In this document: in pieces, positions 7,884-17,028 of the stretch
Layout of the letters: each line of letters starts with the position of its first letter
How positions within the stretch are numbered: the first letter of the stretch is position 1
The notes under the pieces: model-generated
The model's database searches: none
The model's input: only the letters and a program-made list of their open reading frames with translations
What the model was told of the DNA's origin: nothing
Translations under genes and position numbers: made by a program
Origin: JAVKDP01 sp040222185
GTDB lineage: Bacteria; Bacteroidota; Rhodothermia; Balneolales; Balneolaceae
Assembly (NCBI GenBank): GCA_040222185.1
Contig: JAVKDP010000047.1
Span: forward strand, 1 to 23,408
Direction of reading: 5' to 3'
Length of the DNA stretch: 23,408 bases

Positions 7884-8981
7884 CTATTTAACAAGAGTCA
7901 TTTTCTGAATATTAGTATATGAGCCAGCCTTTAAACGATAAAGGTATATTCCGCTAGATAAACCTGTGGCATCAAATTCAGCAGAATAACTCCCGGCAGT
8001 TTTCACTTCGTTTACAATTGTTTTTACCAGTTTACCAGATAGATCAAATACACTAAGGGTAACTAATGCTGAGTTAGGAATATCGTACCTGATTTGAGTA
8101 GAAGGGTTAAATGGATTCGGATAATTATTATATAATTTAAAACTGGTTGGAGTACTGTTTTCATTCTCAATGTTGTCAATAAGTCCAAGGTAAAAAGTAG
8201 AAAGTGTTGTAAAGGTCTCTTTATCTTCGGTACTAACTGCTGAGACTCTGATTTTTACAAATCCCCCGTCCAGATCTTTTTCTTCGAATTCCGTTTCTAC
8301 TGTAGTTCCAATCAAGGCATAGTCAGCTAAATCAACAGCTGATTCACTTCCTCGGTAAATCCGGTACTCTTTCAATGTATCGTTTCCGAAGGAAGCGTCC
8401 CATATAAGTTGATATGAATCTTCCTGAGCAGAAAAAGCACGAATATCACCTGGGATAGAAAGATGGGGACGGATAACAGGATTCTCATCCGATGTTATCA
8501 GATCAATGAATACAAGCGGTGTACCTTTGGTTTTTGAAAAAAGGTTAATTGTTAAATCTGAAAAAGTCTCGTATCCAGGTATTTGATATTCAAGAAGATT
8601 CCATTTTCCAGGTTCAAGATCTTTCACCAGAGTTTCTTCAAAATCTACCATCCCACCGTTATAGATGCTCGCAAGAGATATACTTCTTATGTTACTGGTG
8701 TCCTGGGGTATAAAAAAGTGAAATTTGAATATTGAGCCAGGTGGCGGAGAAATATCATTTACACTAATAGCACCAAACTCTTCATTTTCTGGTACTTGAA
8801 ATTGTATTGAGTATATACCGCTATAAGACATTGAATCTACCACGGTAACAGAATCTAATGCGAAACCATCATACCAGTCTTTATATCCCATCTCAAAATC
8901 CCAGGTTTGGGCATTGGAGTTCAATGATGGTACCGCAAAAAAAAGTAGTAGAAGGACGATCCTGTATCTAGCTCTGCACAT
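7884..8981 (-). CDS. Secreted protein with type IX secretion sorting domain
   Basis: A 365-residue secreted protein. A signal peptide (about 1-24, hydrophobic IVLLLLFFAVPSL) is followed by a beta-sandwich-like region (about 27-165) resembling a carbohydrate-binding module, starting TWDFEMGYKDWYDG. A fibronectin type III-like domain (about 177-262) contains YQLIWDAS and YRIYRGS. The C-terminal sorting domain (279-365) has the hallmark YPNPFNPST, then LSVFDLSGKLVKTI and SSGIYLYRLKAG. Such domains direct proteins through the type IX system to the cell surface or medium. No enzymatic domain is visible, so it may be an adhesin or carbohydrate-binding protein. The gene follows the S9 peptidase but a strong terminator between them suggests its own promoter. 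Confidence 0.9.
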   Translation of the reverse strand: MCRARYRIVLLLLFFAVPSLNSNAQTWDFEMGYKDWYDGFALDSVTVVDSMSYSGIYSIQFQVPENEEFGAISVNDISPPPGSIFKFHFFIPQDTSNIRSISLASIYNGGMVDFEETLVKDLEPGKWNLLEYQIPGYETFSDLTINLFSKTKGTPLVFIDLITSDENPVIRPHLSIPGDIRAFSAQEDSYQLIWDASFGNDTLKEYRIYRGSESAVDLADYALIGTTVETEFEEKDLDGGFVKIRVSAVSTEDKETFTTLSTFYLGLIDNIENENSTPTSFKLYNNYPNPFNPSTQIRYDIPNSALVTLSVFDLSGKLVKTIVNEVKTAGSYSAEFDATGLSSGIYLYRLKAGSYTNIQKMTLVK

Positions 8982-9021
8982 ATTCTTTGTAATAATTCAA
9001 AAAGGAAACTGGCTGTTATAA

Positions 9022-9057
9022 AATAAAAAAACCCATGTCTTTAACAACATGGGTTTA
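9022..9057 (-). terminator. Rho-independent terminator of the S9 peptidase gene
   Basis: A perfect 10-bp stem (AAACCCATGT at 9029-9038 with ACATGGGTTT at 9047-9056) and 8-nt loop. On the minus strand it is followed directly by a T-rich run (TTTTTTTATTTT), and it lies about 30 bases after the peptidase stop. It separates the peptidase gene from the T9SS-sorted protein gene. Confidence 0.88.
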
Positions 9058-9087
9058 AAAAAATTAACTACTTAAGAATGAATAAAA

Positions 9088-11448
9088 CTAATTCTCATTC
9101 TTAGGAATATTAAAGTCAGTGTTGTTTCTATAATCACCTAGCAAGTGCTCAGCGAAATAGTACCAGGTCATTCTATCGAAATATGGCTGTGAAGAACCAA
9201 ATCCATGACGTTTACCGGGTAGAATCATCATATCAAACCGCTTACCTGCTTTAATCAGGGCATCAGCCATACGGATGGTGTTGGCAGGATGCACGTTGCT
9301 ATCCATGTCTCCGTGTACCAATAGCAAGTGACCTTCAAGATTTGCAGCTAATGAAGGGTTTGTCTCAATTGGAGCATCAAAAGTAATCTCAACCTCTTCA
9401 ACCTCAACGCTGTCTTCATTCATCTTTTTAACCTTCTTTCTCTTCTCGGTAACACCGTTATGAACTTCACTCCACCAGATGTTGTATATGTTGTTGTCAT
9501 GATTACCAGCAGAGGAAACAGCTACATCATAAAATTCCGGGTAGGTGAGTAGTGCAGCTGTACTCATAAAGCCACCACCTGAGTGCCCGTAGATACCTAC
9601 CTTGCTTGCATCAATAAAAGAATGCTTAGCAGCGAGTTGTTCAATTCCGTACTTGTTATCAGCAAGTGGATAATCACGCATATCGCCATAACCAAAGTTA
9701 TGGTAATACTTATTTCTGATTGGACTACCTCCACGGTTACCCATTGCAACTACAATAAAGCCAACCTGAGCCAGTGTAGAAGTTCTGGCACGGGAGCCAA
9801 CCACAGTAAAGTTTGCAGGGAATGGCTCAACCTGTGGACCAGGATATACATAGGAAATGACAGGATAGGTTTTTGTAGAATCGAAATCGAAAGGTTTCCA
9901 CATCACCCCATAAATATCAGTTGCACCATCAGCAGCTTCGACCTTAAACGTTTCAGGTGCCTGCCAGCCTTGTTCAACCATTTTTGAAATGTTGGTCTCT
10001 TGCAATGTAGTTATGATTTTACCGGAACCATCTCGAAGTACGGAAATAGTAGGCAAATCAACACGAGAGTAGTTATCGACAAAGTAATTTCCTTCAGGTG
10101 AAGTGCGAATGGCGTGATTTGCATCTTCAGGTGTTAAATGCTTGAAGTTACTTCCATCGAATTTAACACTATACAGGTTTGAGTAATATGGATTTTGGCC
10201 TGCTTCTCTACCATATCCCACAAAGAAAACAGTTTTTGCTGTTGAGTCAATTTTAACAACATCACCAACTACGAATGAACCCGTTGTTACACGGTTTCTC
10301 AGGTTACCATTTGAGTCGTAACGGTATAGCTGTCCCCATCCCGTTCGCTCACTCCACCATAAATATTCTTCACCTTCATCAATAATGGCGAGTCTTGCAT
10401 ACCTGGTATTGAAGTATGGTTTACTTTCTTCCGAGAATAACACTTCAACTTCACCAGTAGAGGTATTTGCTTTAAGAACATCAATTTTACTCCAGGTTCT
10501 GTCTCTTCTGAGGATATAGAGGAAGTCAGATTTCTGAGTCTCGAATATACCACCCTGGTTGAAGTAGGCTCCACCTAAAGATTGATCTTCCCACTTATCT
10601 GTATCAAGGAGTGTGTTCGATTTAGCCTCTGGATCAAATATTCTGATCTCATCAACATAGATATCTTCCTCACCCGGCATTGGGTATTTATAAGTCTCTA
10701 ATTCAGGACGTTTTTTAAGAGCATTGATAACCCAAAGTTCATCAACCAATCTTTTATCCTGGCGTTTTACATAAAACTTTTTAGAATCTTCGAACCAGTT
10801 AGCACGGGATCTTAATCTTTTCGTGGAGGTAGTATCTGAGTCGTTTGCCTGGTAACTAAACCACTTTTCACCGTCTTCAGTAAGCTGATATTCTACACTA
10901 TCAGGATCATCGGCTTTCATAACATACAGGTTATGTGATCTTGCAAAAGCAATCCAGGAGCTGTCAGGTGAGAAGGTTGCCCAGCGCTCTGGCTCTTCTT
11001 CATTCAAAGAATCACCTTTAACAAGACGATTCCCATTCACATTATAAGTGAAGTTGATACTATCTACATGAAAAGTGAAAAGGTTTTTACCTGTATCAAA
11101 CTTAAAGTCTTCTAAATCGAGGTCTTTCGCATTAAAGGTTCTGCTGAAAGTCTCTGATAATTGAGATGCCATTTCTTCCTGGTCAAAAAGCAGCCTTTTA
11201 TTACCTCGTGCGGCATCAACGTAATACCAGTTTTTACCATCGCTGTTTTCATAGGTATACCAGAAGGTATCTGTATCTTCAATCCATATTGGATTAACAC
11301 TAGTAGAGCCTACCATCTTGCTCATCATCTGGGTAGTAAAACGCTCAGCCAACTCGAAGTTTGCTTTCTGTGCAAAGCTTTGGGTCGATAAAAATAAGGC
11401 GATCGTTAGGAAGGAAAGGAGAGATATTTTCCCGGAAGAAAGTTTCAT
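9088..11448 (-). CDS. S9 family dipeptidyl-peptidase IV-like serine peptidase
   Basis: An exported 786-residue peptidase of the prolyl oligopeptidase/DPP IV family. A signal peptide (1-26, ending STQSFA) shows it works in the periplasm or at the surface. A beta-propeller-like domain (about 50-500) precedes the alpha/beta-hydrolase domain. The catalytic triad is visible: Ser623 in GHSGGG, Asp716 in HGDMDSNVHP, His748 in KRHGF. The propeller carries ERWATFSPDSSWIAFARSHNLYV, typical of the DPP IV N-terminal domain. The family clips dipeptides, often after Pro or Ala, and in these organisms supports growth on peptides. The gene is monocistronic and divergent from the ccm genes across 231 bp. Confidence 0.94.
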   Translation of the reverse strand: MKLSSGKISLLSFLTIALFLSTQSFAQKANFELAERFTTQMMSKMVGSTSVNPIWIEDTDTFWYTYENSDGKNWYYVDAARGNKRLLFDQEEMASQLSETFSRTFNAKDLDLEDFKFDTGKNLFTFHVDSINFTYNVNGNRLVKGDSLNEEEPERWATFSPDSSWIAFARSHNLYVMKADDPDSVEYQLTEDGEKWFSYQANDSDTTSTKRLRSRANWFEDSKKFYVKRQDKRLVDELWVINALKKRPELETYKYPMPGEEDIYVDEIRIFDPEAKSNTLLDTDKWEDQSLGGAYFNQGGIFETQKSDFLYILRRDRTWSKIDVLKANTSTGEVEVLFSEESKPYFNTRYARLAIIDEGEEYLWWSERTGWGQLYRYDSNGNLRNRVTTGSFVVGDVVKIDSTAKTVFFVGYGREAGQNPYYSNLYSVKFDGSNFKHLTPEDANHAIRTSPEGNYFVDNYSRVDLPTISVLRDGSGKIITTLQETNISKMVEQGWQAPETFKVEAADGATDIYGVMWKPFDFDSTKTYPVISYVYPGPQVEPFPANFTVVGSRARTSTLAQVGFIVVAMGNRGGSPIRNKYYHNFGYGDMRDYPLADNKYGIEQLAAKHSFIDASKVGIYGHSGGGFMSTAALLTYPEFYDVAVSSAGNHDNNIYNIWWSEVHNGVTEKRKKVKKMNEDSVEVEEVEITFDAPIETNPSLAANLEGHLLLVHGDMDSNVHPANTIRMADALIKAGKRFDMMILPGKRHGFGSSQPYFDRMTWYYFAEHLLGDYRNNTDFNIPKNEN

Positions 11449-11679
11449 TGTGTAGCAGTTAGTTAAATAAAATAGAAGAAATGAGTTTTAGAGCTTTTTT
11501 AAAAGGCTTTTTTGGCTCCGGGTTGTTATAAGTTGTAAGCAAAATGACTAACTCTATATCGCTCAATGCAGTAAAATGATCGCGACCGATATTACAGATG
11601 TTTACCAATTGAAGACCGAAAAATAACTTTCAAATTGTGTATATTTTGCCAGTTTAAATGCTAAAGAAATTTTTCTGAT

Positions 11680-12336
11680 TTGAAGCCTTGGAAATACATA
11701 GTAATTGCCTGGATGACGCTGGTTATAGCAGGGGGGATTCTTATTCAAATCCCGAGAATTCCAATATTGGAACAAACAGCCAGGAATATCTTTTTCCATG
11801 TTCCCATGTGGATGGCCATGTTTGCTATGTTTACAACGAGTTTTGTGTACAGTATTAAGTATTTAAACTCGCCTGTTACCTCTTTTGATATTAAAGCTGA
11901 AGCCGCTGCAAGAGTTGGGATGGCGTTTGGTGTTTGTGGCTTGCTAACCGGTTCGCTTTGGGCCCGTTTTACATGGGGAACCTGGTGGACCTTTGCTGAA
12001 CCAAAGATGAACCTTGCTGCACTTGCTATGATGATTTATGTGGCTTACTTCGTACTGCGATCTGCATTTGATGATGAGGAGAAAAGAGCCAAGATTTCAG
12101 CAGTCTACAATATCTTTGCTGTTACTACGGTGCCATTTTTATTATATGTAGTGCCACGTCAGTTAACAAGTTTACATCCGGGGGCAGATGGAAACCCGGC
12201 TTTCAGTGAAATTACAGCTCCTGAATTAAGAATTATTTTATATCCGGCTATGCTTGGTTTTATAGCACTTTCGTTTTGGATATATGATATTTTACACAGG
12301 TTTAAAACAGTACAATCACGAGCAGAAAATTTGTAA
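11680..12336 (+). CDS. ccmC: CcmC, haem-handling protein of cytochrome c maturation
   Basis: A 218-residue polytopic membrane protein of the CcmC/CcmF/CcsA superfamily that loads haem onto CcmE. About six membrane segments are seen. His40 in RNIFFHVPMW and His166 in LTSLHPG match the two haem-ligand histidines of CcmC. The tryptophan-rich periplasmic motif is WGTWWTFAEPKM (99-110), which keeps the Trp cluster but lacks the WD of the canonical WWD motif. The only workable start is TTG at 11680, because an in-frame stop lies 18 bases upstream and the first ATG would cut into the first membrane helix. It heads ccmC-ccmD-ccmE-ccmF. No ccmA or ccmB precedes it; the divergent S9 peptidase does. Confidence 0.93.
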   Translation: MKPWKYIVIAWMTLVIAGGILIQIPRIPILEQTARNIFFHVPMWMAMFAMFTTSFVYSIKYLNSPVTSFDIKAEAAARVGMAFGVCGLLTGSLWARFTWGTWWTFAEPKMNLAALAMMIYVAYFVLRSAFDDEEKRAKISAVYNIFAVTTVPFLLYVVPRQLTSLHPGADGNPAFSEITAPELRIILYPAMLGFIALSFWIYDILHRFKTVQSRAENL

Positions 12337-12359
12337 ATTTGAGCTCGAAAAGGAATTAG

Positions 12360-12599
12360 ATGCAAGAAGATTCAGTTGCTATCGTTGACACTCTTTCACA
12401 GTCATATTCTCAGAAATGGACTGGTGCAGAACAGTTAGAACCAACCAACGCATTCATTACGTTTATGTATTCAAACGATTTAATTTTTGTAGTATTAGGT
12501 GTTACGCTAATCATCTGGGCAGTACTCTTATTTTTTATGATAAGAGTTGATAAAAAAGTATCCACATTAGAAGAACAGATAAATTCAGATCAAGAATGA
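12360..12599 (+). CDS. ccmD: CcmD-like small membrane protein
   Basis: A 79-residue protein with one membrane helix (about 41-61) followed by a basic cytoplasmic stretch and a charged, coiled-coil-like tail (DKKVSTLEEQINSDQE). This topology and its place between ccmC and ccmE are those of CcmD, which holds the CcmC-CcmE complex together and helps release holo-CcmE. The protein is longer at the N-terminus than most CcmD (usually about 60 residues). CcmD sequences diverge strongly, so the call rests mainly on position and topology. An AGGA ribosome-binding site lies five bases before the ATG. The stop overlaps the ccmE start by 4 bp. Confidence 0.8.
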   Translation: MQEDSVAIVDTLSQSYSQKWTGAEQLEPTNAFITFMYSNDLIFVVLGVTLIIWAVLLFFMIRVDKKVSTLEEQINSDQE

Positions 12600-12991
12600 A
12601 ACCAAAACTAATCATTGGAATCGTAGCCATTATCGGCTTTACCTCTTTGTTGATGTATCAATTTGGTGAAAGTATAAGCACCTACACTGATTTTGAAACT
12701 GCATCAGATATGAGTTCAGCTCATGTTCCGGGAACCTGGGACAACACCCAGGAGTATGGATTTTCTAAAGAAACCATGCAGTTCACTTTTCATATGAAAG
12801 ATGAATCAGGGAATACCCGAAGAGTGGTATATCCACGTCCAAAGCCAAATAACTTCGAACAGGCAGATCGTTTGGTTGTTATTGGTGAAATGAGAGGGGA
12901 AGTATTTTACGCAAACGAGATGTTGATGAAATGTCCGTCGAAGTATAACAACGCCGATCCATCCGAATTTGTAAAAGCATCAGAGAGTTAA
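12596..12991 (+). CDS. ccmE: CcmE, periplasmic haem chaperone (cysteine-type, CxxxY)
   Basis: A 131-residue membrane-anchored haem chaperone. One N-terminal helix (about 4-20) anchors it; the rest is an OB-fold beta domain in the periplasm, with VPGTW, a VVYPRPKPNNF turn and the strand RLVVIGEMRGEVFYANEMLMKCPSKY. The family's covalent haem-binding histidine (HxxxY in E. coli CcmE) is replaced here by Cys113, with Tyr117 kept, giving CxxxY. Such cysteine-type CcmE proteins are known from archaea and some bacteria, including Desulfovibrio. The gene overlaps ccmD by ATGA and ends one base before ccmF, so expression is coupled. Confidence 0.94.
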   Translation: MKPKLIIGIVAIIGFTSLLMYQFGESISTYTDFETASDMSSAHVPGTWDNTQEYGFSKETMQFTFHMKDESGNTRRVVYPRPKPNNFEQADRLVVIGEMRGEVFYANEMLMKCPSKYNNADPSEFVKASES

Positions 12992-12992
12992 T

Positions 12993-15503
12993 ATGTCAGA
13001 ATTCGGTCCTGTTCTGGGAATCGTCGGCAAACTTATCATTACCGTATCTTTTCTTTTCTGCCTGCTTTCAATGGTATACTATTTCTTTGCAGCAAAGAAT
13101 GAGGATGAAAAGAAATTAAAGATAGGGAACTGGCTTTTTGTATTTAAAGGGGTATTCATGATCGCAGCATCGGTCATGTTGGTATATCTTATTTTCAAAC
13201 ACCAGTTTCAGTACTACTATGTATTTAACTATACAAGCCTGGATCTGTCTCCAAAGTATCTTTGGTCTGCGTTTTATGGCGGGCAGGAAGGCAGCTTTAT
13301 GCTATGGATTATTCTTTCCTGGCTAATGGGGCTTGGGCTAATGAAATGGACAAGGTCTCCATACAGAGCTCCGGTTTTGTTCTTTCTGGGTCTTACACAG
13401 CTGTTTCTCATTTTTATGCTTGTAGGTTGGAAGTTTGGTGATGTGACTATCGGTGCATCACCATTCAGAACTATTGCCGAGGAAATGCCGAACGCTCCGT
13501 TTATCCAGGCAAACCCGGATTTTGTTCCTGCTGATGGAAAAGGATTAAATGATCTTCTGAAAAGCCCCTGGATGATGATACATCCACCAATTCTGTTCCT
13601 GGGATTTGCAATGATGACCATTCCTTACTGCTTTGCTATGGCAGCCCTTTGGAAAAGAAAGTATAACGAATGGGTTGGCCCTGCTCTTCCATGGACTTTA
13701 GGTTCAAACCTGGCTTTACTTACAGCGATTTTCCTTGGCGGCTATTGGGCTTATGTAACACTTTCTTTTGGTGGATTCTGGGCCTGGGATCCGGTTGAAA
13801 ACGCATCTTTTGTTCCCTGGTTAATAGGAACAGCTGGTATTCACACAATGATTATCCAAAGGAAAAGCTCGATAGCTCAGAAGTCGTCATTGTTGTTCGC
13901 AATTTTGGCTTATGTAGCTATTGTATATGAAACTTTCCTGACCCGTTCCGGGATACTGGCAGATTCATCAGTTCATAGTTTTGTTGATTTAGGACTATAC
14001 AATCAGTTATTACTATTTATGCTGGTCATCACTGGTTTAGGTGTTGGAATGTTCTTCTGGAGATATAAAGAACTTCCGTCGCCACAGAAAGAATCAAAGA
14101 TTTTGAGTCGCGAGTTTATGACCTTTACCGGGGCTATTTTGCTTTTTGTACTTGGGATGGTCATAATTCTTGGAACTAGTTCTCCGATACTTGGTTTGCT
14201 TTTCAATGAAAATCCGACTCCTCCTGAGATCAGTTTTTATAACGACTGGAGTATGCCCATTGCTATCATCATGGCATTACTGACCGTGATAGGACAGTAC
14301 TTGTTTTGGAAGAAATACGATCTTGAGACCCTGGCATCGGCATTGATCTATCCGCTATTACTTACATCCATAATAACAGTAGCGTCAATCATAATAGGGA
14401 ATGTTCGCGACGCTTATTACATGCTGTACCTTTTTGCTGGTTTCTTCGCCATTATTGGTAATTCCTGGGTGGTAGCGAGGTTAGGAATGAAGAAACCAAA
14501 ACTTATTGGCGGCTCATTAACCCATGTAGGGTTTGGCCTGTTATTAGTTGGAATTTTAGCTTCTTCTGCCTATAAAAAACCAATGCTGGATAACAATGTA
14601 GCTAATTATAATGCTGCAGTAGCGAAGGGTGAGGTAAATGATGAGCAGGGATTTAAAGTAACCCAGCCTGTACTGTTCCTTGAGTTGGAATTGAATAAAC
14701 CCAAGGTTGTCAACAACGAATACCTGGCAACTTATGAAGGGTACGAAATTGTAAACCAGAATAGGCCAGGTCAGCAGACTTACCAGGTGCGCTTTGAGAA
14801 GCTAGATGGGAGCGGGAGGCCGTTTTATTTATACCCGGAAGTTTACCCGATGTTAACAACCTCAACCGCTGAAAATATAAACTGGTCGGTTGACCCTGAT
14901 GTAAGAACGGGGTTTTTAAGTGATATTTATCTGTATGTAGCCGGAAGTTCTTTTATTGAACAACGGAATAAACAGGTTGAAGAAATGAACAATGTTCAGA
15001 CGGTAGCTGATACTTTGGACACTGAGGCTTCCACTCAGAATATCGTGTTTAAAAGAGGAGAGACGGTTGAAGTTGGAGGCTTTTCATTTACCTTTATTAA
15101 TTACTCCCAGGCAGACACAACACAGCTACCCCCAAATACTTCCATTGGTATTCGGGCACTCATTGAAGTTAGCCATTTTGCGAGCGGGCAAACCAATTTA
15201 ATTGAGCCACTGTTCGCGATCTTTAGTGAAGACGGTAAAAGCTATGTGTTATCTCCTCCTGTTGAGTTAACAGGCCATCAGCTAACATTCAGATTTGATA
15301 AGGTAAATCCGGGCGACGATTCTATTGAGCTTTCTATAGAAGGTTTAGATGAGACGTACGAAGAAGAGTGGATTCTCGTTGTAGCTGAGAAAAAACCTTT
15401 TATCTCTATCGTTTGGGCAGGAACATTTGTATTAATGTTTGGCTTTAGTGTTTCTATTATGAGACATTGGGATAGAGAAAAGAAGAAGCAAAACGAAAGC
15501 TAA
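12993..15503 (+). CDS. ccmF: CcmF, cytochrome c haem lyase membrane subunit
   Basis: A polytopic membrane protein of 836 residues that takes haem from CcmE and attaches it to CxxCH motifs of apocytochromes on the periplasmic side. The periplasmic Trp-rich motif reads FGGFWAWDPVENASFVPWL (259-277). Histidines expected to bind haem are His197 (MIHPP), His328 (SSVHSF), His284 (TAGIHTM) and His511 (LTHVGFG). The large soluble domain near the C-terminus (about 535-800) precedes a last membrane helix. The family is usually near 650 residues, so this periplasmic domain is longer than in E. coli; other Bacteroidota-type proteins are also long. It begins one base after the ccmE stop. Confidence 0.95.
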   Translation: MSEFGPVLGIVGKLIITVSFLFCLLSMVYYFFAAKNEDEKKLKIGNWLFVFKGVFMIAASVMLVYLIFKHQFQYYYVFNYTSLDLSPKYLWSAFYGGQEGSFMLWIILSWLMGLGLMKWTRSPYRAPVLFFLGLTQLFLIFMLVGWKFGDVTIGASPFRTIAEEMPNAPFIQANPDFVPADGKGLNDLLKSPWMMIHPPILFLGFAMMTIPYCFAMAALWKRKYNEWVGPALPWTLGSNLALLTAIFLGGYWAYVTLSFGGFWAWDPVENASFVPWLIGTAGIHTMIIQRKSSIAQKSSLLFAILAYVAIVYETFLTRSGILADSSVHSFVDLGLYNQLLLFMLVITGLGVGMFFWRYKELPSPQKESKILSREFMTFTGAILLFVLGMVIILGTSSPILGLLFNENPTPPEISFYNDWSMPIAIIMALLTVIGQYLFWKKYDLETLASALIYPLLLTSIITVASIIIGNVRDAYYMLYLFAGFFAIIGNSWVVARLGMKKPKLIGGSLTHVGFGLLLVGILASSAYKKPMLDNNVANYNAAVAKGEVNDEQGFKVTQPVLFLELELNKPKVVNNEYLATYEGYEIVNQNRPGQQTYQVRFEKLDGSGRPFYLYPEVYPMLTTSTAENINWSVDPDVRTGFLSDIYLYVAGSSFIEQRNKQVEEMNNVQTVADTLDTEASTQNIVFKRGETVEVGGFSFTFINYSQADTTQLPPNTSIGIRALIEVSHFASGQTNLIEPLFAIFSEDGKSYVLSPPVELTGHQLTFRFDKVNPGDDSIELSIEGLDETYEEEWILVVAEKKPFISIVWAGTFVLMFGFSVSIMRHWDREKKKQNES

Positions 15504-15507
15504 CTCA

Positions 15508-16218
15508 ATGAATTTGAATACTTCCAAAGATCAAAGTGCCCCACATCAAAATTCTGGATCCAGGATTTTGATGTGCTTTTTGTTACTTGGTTTTTTGTTA
15601 GTACCAATCCTTAGCACGGCCCAGGAGTTACAAGCATCCAAAGATTTACCTTCTCCGAGAGGAGCTTTTTTGCGATCTATGGTTCTTCCGGGATGGGGAC
15701 ATCAATACATTGATAAAACTGATTGGAAAAGAGGCCAATACCACATGGCTGCTGATGCAGTAATGATTTTATCCTATTTAGGGCTTAGATCACGTGTGAA
15801 CTACCTGGAAGGCAATCTAGAGACTTTTGCTCTTAGTAAAGCCAATGCAGACTTATCCGGTCGAAATCGTGAGTTTTTCCTGGCGATTGCCAATTTCGAT
15901 AACCTCGATGAATACAATGATTTTCAACTCAGGACAAGAAACTGGAACAACTTGTTGTCAGATACTCCTGAAAACCAATGGAACTGGACGGTTGATGGTG
16001 ACAGGCTGGAATACCAGGATATGAGAGAACGCATCGATAAAAACAAGAACCAGCTTCCGGCGCTTGTGACACTTATGGTAGCGAACAGGGTAATAAGCGG
16101 ATTAAATGCTTTTGTAAGAGCCAGGAAAATCTGGTCAAATCCTCCTGATGCGAGTCTGTCCTATGTAAATGAACTGGGCCAGCCCGGAATTACTGCCAAT
16201 TTGAGATTCAGTTTTTAG
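15508..16218 (+). CDS. DUF5683-like membrane protein
   Basis: A 236-residue protein with one hydrophobic segment at about 20-38 acting as signal or anchor, then PSPRGAFLRSMVLPGWGHQYID, the Pro/Gly-rich opening of DUF5683 domains common in Bacteroidota, then alternating hydrophobic helices (VMILSYLGL, PALVTLMVANRVISGLNAF). The role is unknown; such proteins are thought to be envelope proteins. The start at 15508, four bases after the ccmF stop, gives a long N-region, and Met22 is a possible later start. Gene order puts it in the ccm transcript, but a role in cytochrome maturation is not shown. Family assignment is by recall of pattern. Confidence 0.75.
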   Translation: MNLNTSKDQSAPHQNSGSRILMCFLLLGFLLVPILSTAQELQASKDLPSPRGAFLRSMVLPGWGHQYIDKTDWKRGQYHMAADAVMILSYLGLRSRVNYLEGNLETFALSKANADLSGRNREFFLAIANFDNLDEYNDFQLRTRNWNNLLSDTPENQWNWTVDGDRLEYQDMRERIDKNKNQLPALVTLMVANRVISGLNAFVRARKIWSNPPDASLSYVNELGQPGITANLRFSF

Positions 16219-16234
16219 GCTGTACTTTCTCAAA

Positions 16235-16972
16235 ATGCCTCGATATAAACTTACCATAGAATTTAACGGATCAGAATTTTCCGGATGGCAAATACAGCCA
16301 GATGTTATAACAGTGGAAGAAGAAATAGAAAAAGCTTTCTCCCAGGTACTTCAACAGCCCGTTGATTTAATTGGGCAGGGCAGAACCGATGCAGGAGTTC
16401 ACGCCCTGGGCCAGGTAGCGCATGTTGATCTACCTGAAGGAATAGATATCCAGAAGCTGATATTCGGAGTGAATGGAATGATTGGGAATCAAATTCAAAT
16501 TCACAGCATTGAAGGTGTTGGTCCTGAATTTCATGCGAGATTTGATGCTACTTCAAGAGAGTATGAATACACTGTGTTAACAAAAGCTTCTCCACTTAAT
16601 AATAGCCTGGCGTGGTTCCCTGCCAAAGAATTAGATATCGAAAAACTCAAAGCTTGCGCTAACACTCTTATTGGGGAGCACGACTTTAATACATTTTCAA
16701 AGTTCAATGAAGAAAACTACACAACATTTTGTAATGTTTTTGTATCTGAATGGCAGGAAAAAGAGGGGAGGTTAGTTTTCAGAATCTCGGCAAATCGATT
16801 CTTACGGAATATGGTCAGACGGCTTGTAGGAACAATGATTGAAGTGGCATCCGGGCGAATGACCATCTCTGATTTCGAAAACTTACTGAACAATATAGAC
16901 TCGAAAAAGCCAAGTGTTACGGCTCCGGCCAAAGGATTGGTTTTAACTAAAGTTTTTTATGAAAAAAACTAA
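16235..16972 (+). CDS. truA: TruA, tRNA pseudouridine(38-40) synthase
   Basis: Isomerises uridines 38-40 in the anticodon stem-loop of many tRNAs. It has 245 residues, the family norm. The N-terminus YKLTIEFNGSEFSGWQIQP is typical, the catalytic motif GQGRTDAGVHALGQVAH contains Asp52, and the C-terminal half has the conserved DFNTFSKFN and FLRNMVRRLVGTMIEVASG. It follows the DUF5683-like gene by 16 bp and is the last gene of this rightward run. A promoter for the tRNA unit begins just after its stop. It is a routine housekeeping gene with no odd features. Confidence 0.97.
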   Translation: MPRYKLTIEFNGSEFSGWQIQPDVITVEEEIEKAFSQVLQQPVDLIGQGRTDAGVHALGQVAHVDLPEGIDIQKLIFGVNGMIGNQIQIHSIEGVGPEFHARFDATSREYEYTVLTKASPLNNSLAWFPAKELDIEKLKACANTLIGEHDFNTFSKFNEENYTTFCNVFVSEWQEKEGRLVFRISANRFLRNMVRRLVGTMIEVASGRMTISDFENLLNNIDSKKPSVTAPAKGLVLTKVFYEKN

Positions 16973-16980
16973 CTTTGGTA

Positions 16981-17010
16981 TTGACTGTCGATGCACATTC
17001 TCCCTATATT
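16981..17010 (+). promoter_or_regulatory. Sigma70-like promoter of the tRNA-Asn unit
   Basis: TTGACT (16981-16986) and TATATT (17005-17010) are spaced 18 bases apart, close to the sigma70 consensus. Transcription would begin near 17017, about 22 bases before the broken tRNA copy, and would run through the intact tRNA-Asn to the terminator at 17215. It starts eight bases after the truA stop. Confidence 0.65.
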
Positions 17011-17028
17011 TATCGCTCTTCGAAAACG

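Noticed and set aside
9360..9450. Charged stretch between catalytic Ser and Asp of the S9 peptidase as an unusual insertion
   Set aside because: As far as I recall, related Bacteroidota enzymes have a variable charged segment at the same place, so it is not notable.
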